From NCBI RefSeq assembly GCF_000296445.1, contig NZ_JH815198.1:1241114-1305113 (forward strand): a DNA stretch of 64,000 nt, in the 5' to 3' direction. This stretch comes from Slackia piriformis YIT 12062 (GTDB lineage Bacteria; Actinomycetota; Coriobacteriia; Coriobacteriales; Eggerthellaceae). The position numbers were made by a program, and so were the translations under genes. This document shows positions 61,436-64,000 of this stretch, piece after piece. The first letter of the stretch is position 1. Every line of letters begins with the position of its first letter. Below the pieces are notes generated by a model. The model had not been told where the DNA came from. It made no database searches and was given only the letters and a program-made list of their open reading frames with translations.

Positions 61436-62001
61436 ATGAATAGAACATACCGTCAAGCCCTTGACGCCATGGCCTTTCCCGAAGAAACCGCCGAACGCAT
61501 GACGAACGATCTGGCCCGCGCCATCGCCGAACGCCAGAAAAGCGCGGCATGCGAAACGACTACCGCTGCCTGCAAACCCGTCGCCTCGCAGGCACCTGGG
61601 ACCTCAAGTTTGAGATGAACTACGACGACACGACCATCGACCTTCCCGCCGGCTTCTCCGTTGACTACAACGGTCTGAGCGCCGACGTCGAATCGGTGGC
61701 CATCTCCCCTATCGGCATCACCGTCGACTACACGGCACATGACGTCATGAACTGGCAAGAGCAAAGCGATGGTAAGATGTCCGACCATAATTCGGCCGAG
61801 ATGGATCGCATTATGAATCTCCCCATCCTGATCACACTCTCGGACGGTACCGTGCTCGATGCGACCGAAAGCGGTGCGAGCAGCCGAACCAACGACGATG
61901 GCACCACGAACGTCCACAAAAGCTACGTGTTCGATGTCTTGGCCAATCCAGAAGATGTAACGAGCGTCACCATCGCCGACATGAAAGTCTGGCAGGGGTA
62001 G
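61436..62001 (+). pseudogene. Internally deleted anti-sigma-like (DUF4179) gene
   Basis: The ATG at 61436 has TTGGAGG at five bases and starts MNRTYRQALDAMAFPEETAER, the cytoplasmic N-terminus typical of DUF4179 anti-sigma proteins. That frame stops at 61618. A second frame resumes at about 61585 with LAGTWDLKFEMNYDD and IDLPAGFSVDYNGLSADVESV, an extracellular beta domain typical of the C-terminus. The membrane helix and the DUF4179 core, normally some 200 residues, are missing, so the gene is an internally deleted and frameshifted remnant. Confidence 0.7.
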
Positions 62002-62071
62002 CGAACGCCAACGAGGCGCGACCGACAGCCGTCCTATAAGTCTTTTGCCCGCTCAAGAGTGCCTTGTATGC

Positions 62072-62105
62072 AAGACGGCGACGGAATCACCCGTCGCCGT
62101 CTTTT
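62072..62105. terminator. Bidirectional terminator between the anti-sigma remnant and dxs
   Basis: AAGACGGCGACGG and CCGTCGCCGTCTT form a 13-base stem with a 6-base loop, with A and T runs on the two sides. It separates convergent genes. Confidence 0.88.
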
Positions 62106-62156
62106 CAAATTCGAACCACAATCTGGCGCGAAGTCGATTGTGCCACACGTTTTCGC

Positions 62157-64000
<1,844 letters not shown>

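Overview
The window is chromosomal DNA of moderately high GC content from an anaerobic actinobacterium. It most resembles Coriobacteriia, probably Eggerthellaceae. This rests on an actinobacterial-style mraZ-rsmH-ftsL-ftsI cluster, a pyruvate:ferredoxin oxidoreductase, a desulfoferrodoxin, a Tat-exported molybdopterin oxidoreductase operon with NrfD and TorD partners, AddAB-type recombination nucleases and DUF1846/YccF/LCP proteins. The genus cannot be fixed from sequence alone. No rRNA, CRISPR array or complete mobile element was seen.

Layout. 1-3.9 kb: division cluster (ftsI partial, ftsL, rsmH, mraZ) with an MraZ-box promoter, and a Xer recombinase. 4-10 kb: DUF1846 protein, nadK, murJ with a long tail, map. 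10.3-14.7 kb: translation and secretion block on the minus strand, tRNA-Tyr, tRNA-Thr, tRNA-Met, tuf, rpmG, tRNA-Trp, secE, nusG, rplK, rplA, with a near-consensus promoter and internal hairpins. 15-22 kb: putP, an aminotransferase, nifJ. 22-30 kb: vsr, a small membrane protein, addA, addB. 30-36.6 kb: NifU-like protein, desulfoferrodoxin, lgt, LCP protein, murA, tsf, rpsB. 37-47 kb: an accessory stretch of YccF, unknown membrane proteins, an AAA_14/DUF4143 ATPase behind nested inverted repeats, an EcsC-like protein, lipoproteins, slipin and GntR regulator. 47-52 kb: molybdoenzyme operon (catalytic, FeS, NrfD, TorD). 52-55 kb: a degraded zone with an IS110-like relic, a frameshifted Ser/Thr kinase and its HTH neighbour. 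55.4-58.9 kb: P-type Ca-type ATPase and TetR regulator with operator. 59-64 kb: small membrane protein, tlyA, a frameshifted sigma factor with an internally deleted anti-sigma partner, and dxs (partial).

How the genes work together. Most core genes form short minus-strand operons: cell wall and division (mraZ to ftsI, murA-LCP, murJ, lgt), translation (tuf, L33, L11, L1, S2, EF-Ts, NusG, SecE, MAP), anaerobic energy metabolism (NifJ, molybdoenzyme, desulfoferrodoxin) and DNA repair (AddAB, Vsr).

The most striking pattern is selective damage to signalling and surface genes: an XRE regulator with an in-frame TGA, a lipoprotein with an amber codon just after the lipobox, a Ser/Thr kinase with three frameshifts, a sigma factor whose ribosome-binding site and ATG are out of frame, and an anti-sigma-like gene lacking its middle. 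The neighbouring core genes are intact. The molybdoenzyme also has its best ribosome-binding site and ATG one base out of frame across a six-G tract, which could be a slippage switch, decay or a sequencing error. Candidate regulatory palindromes stand upstream of the molybdoenzyme, the DUF4143 ATPase, the TetR gene and the desulfoferrodoxin.
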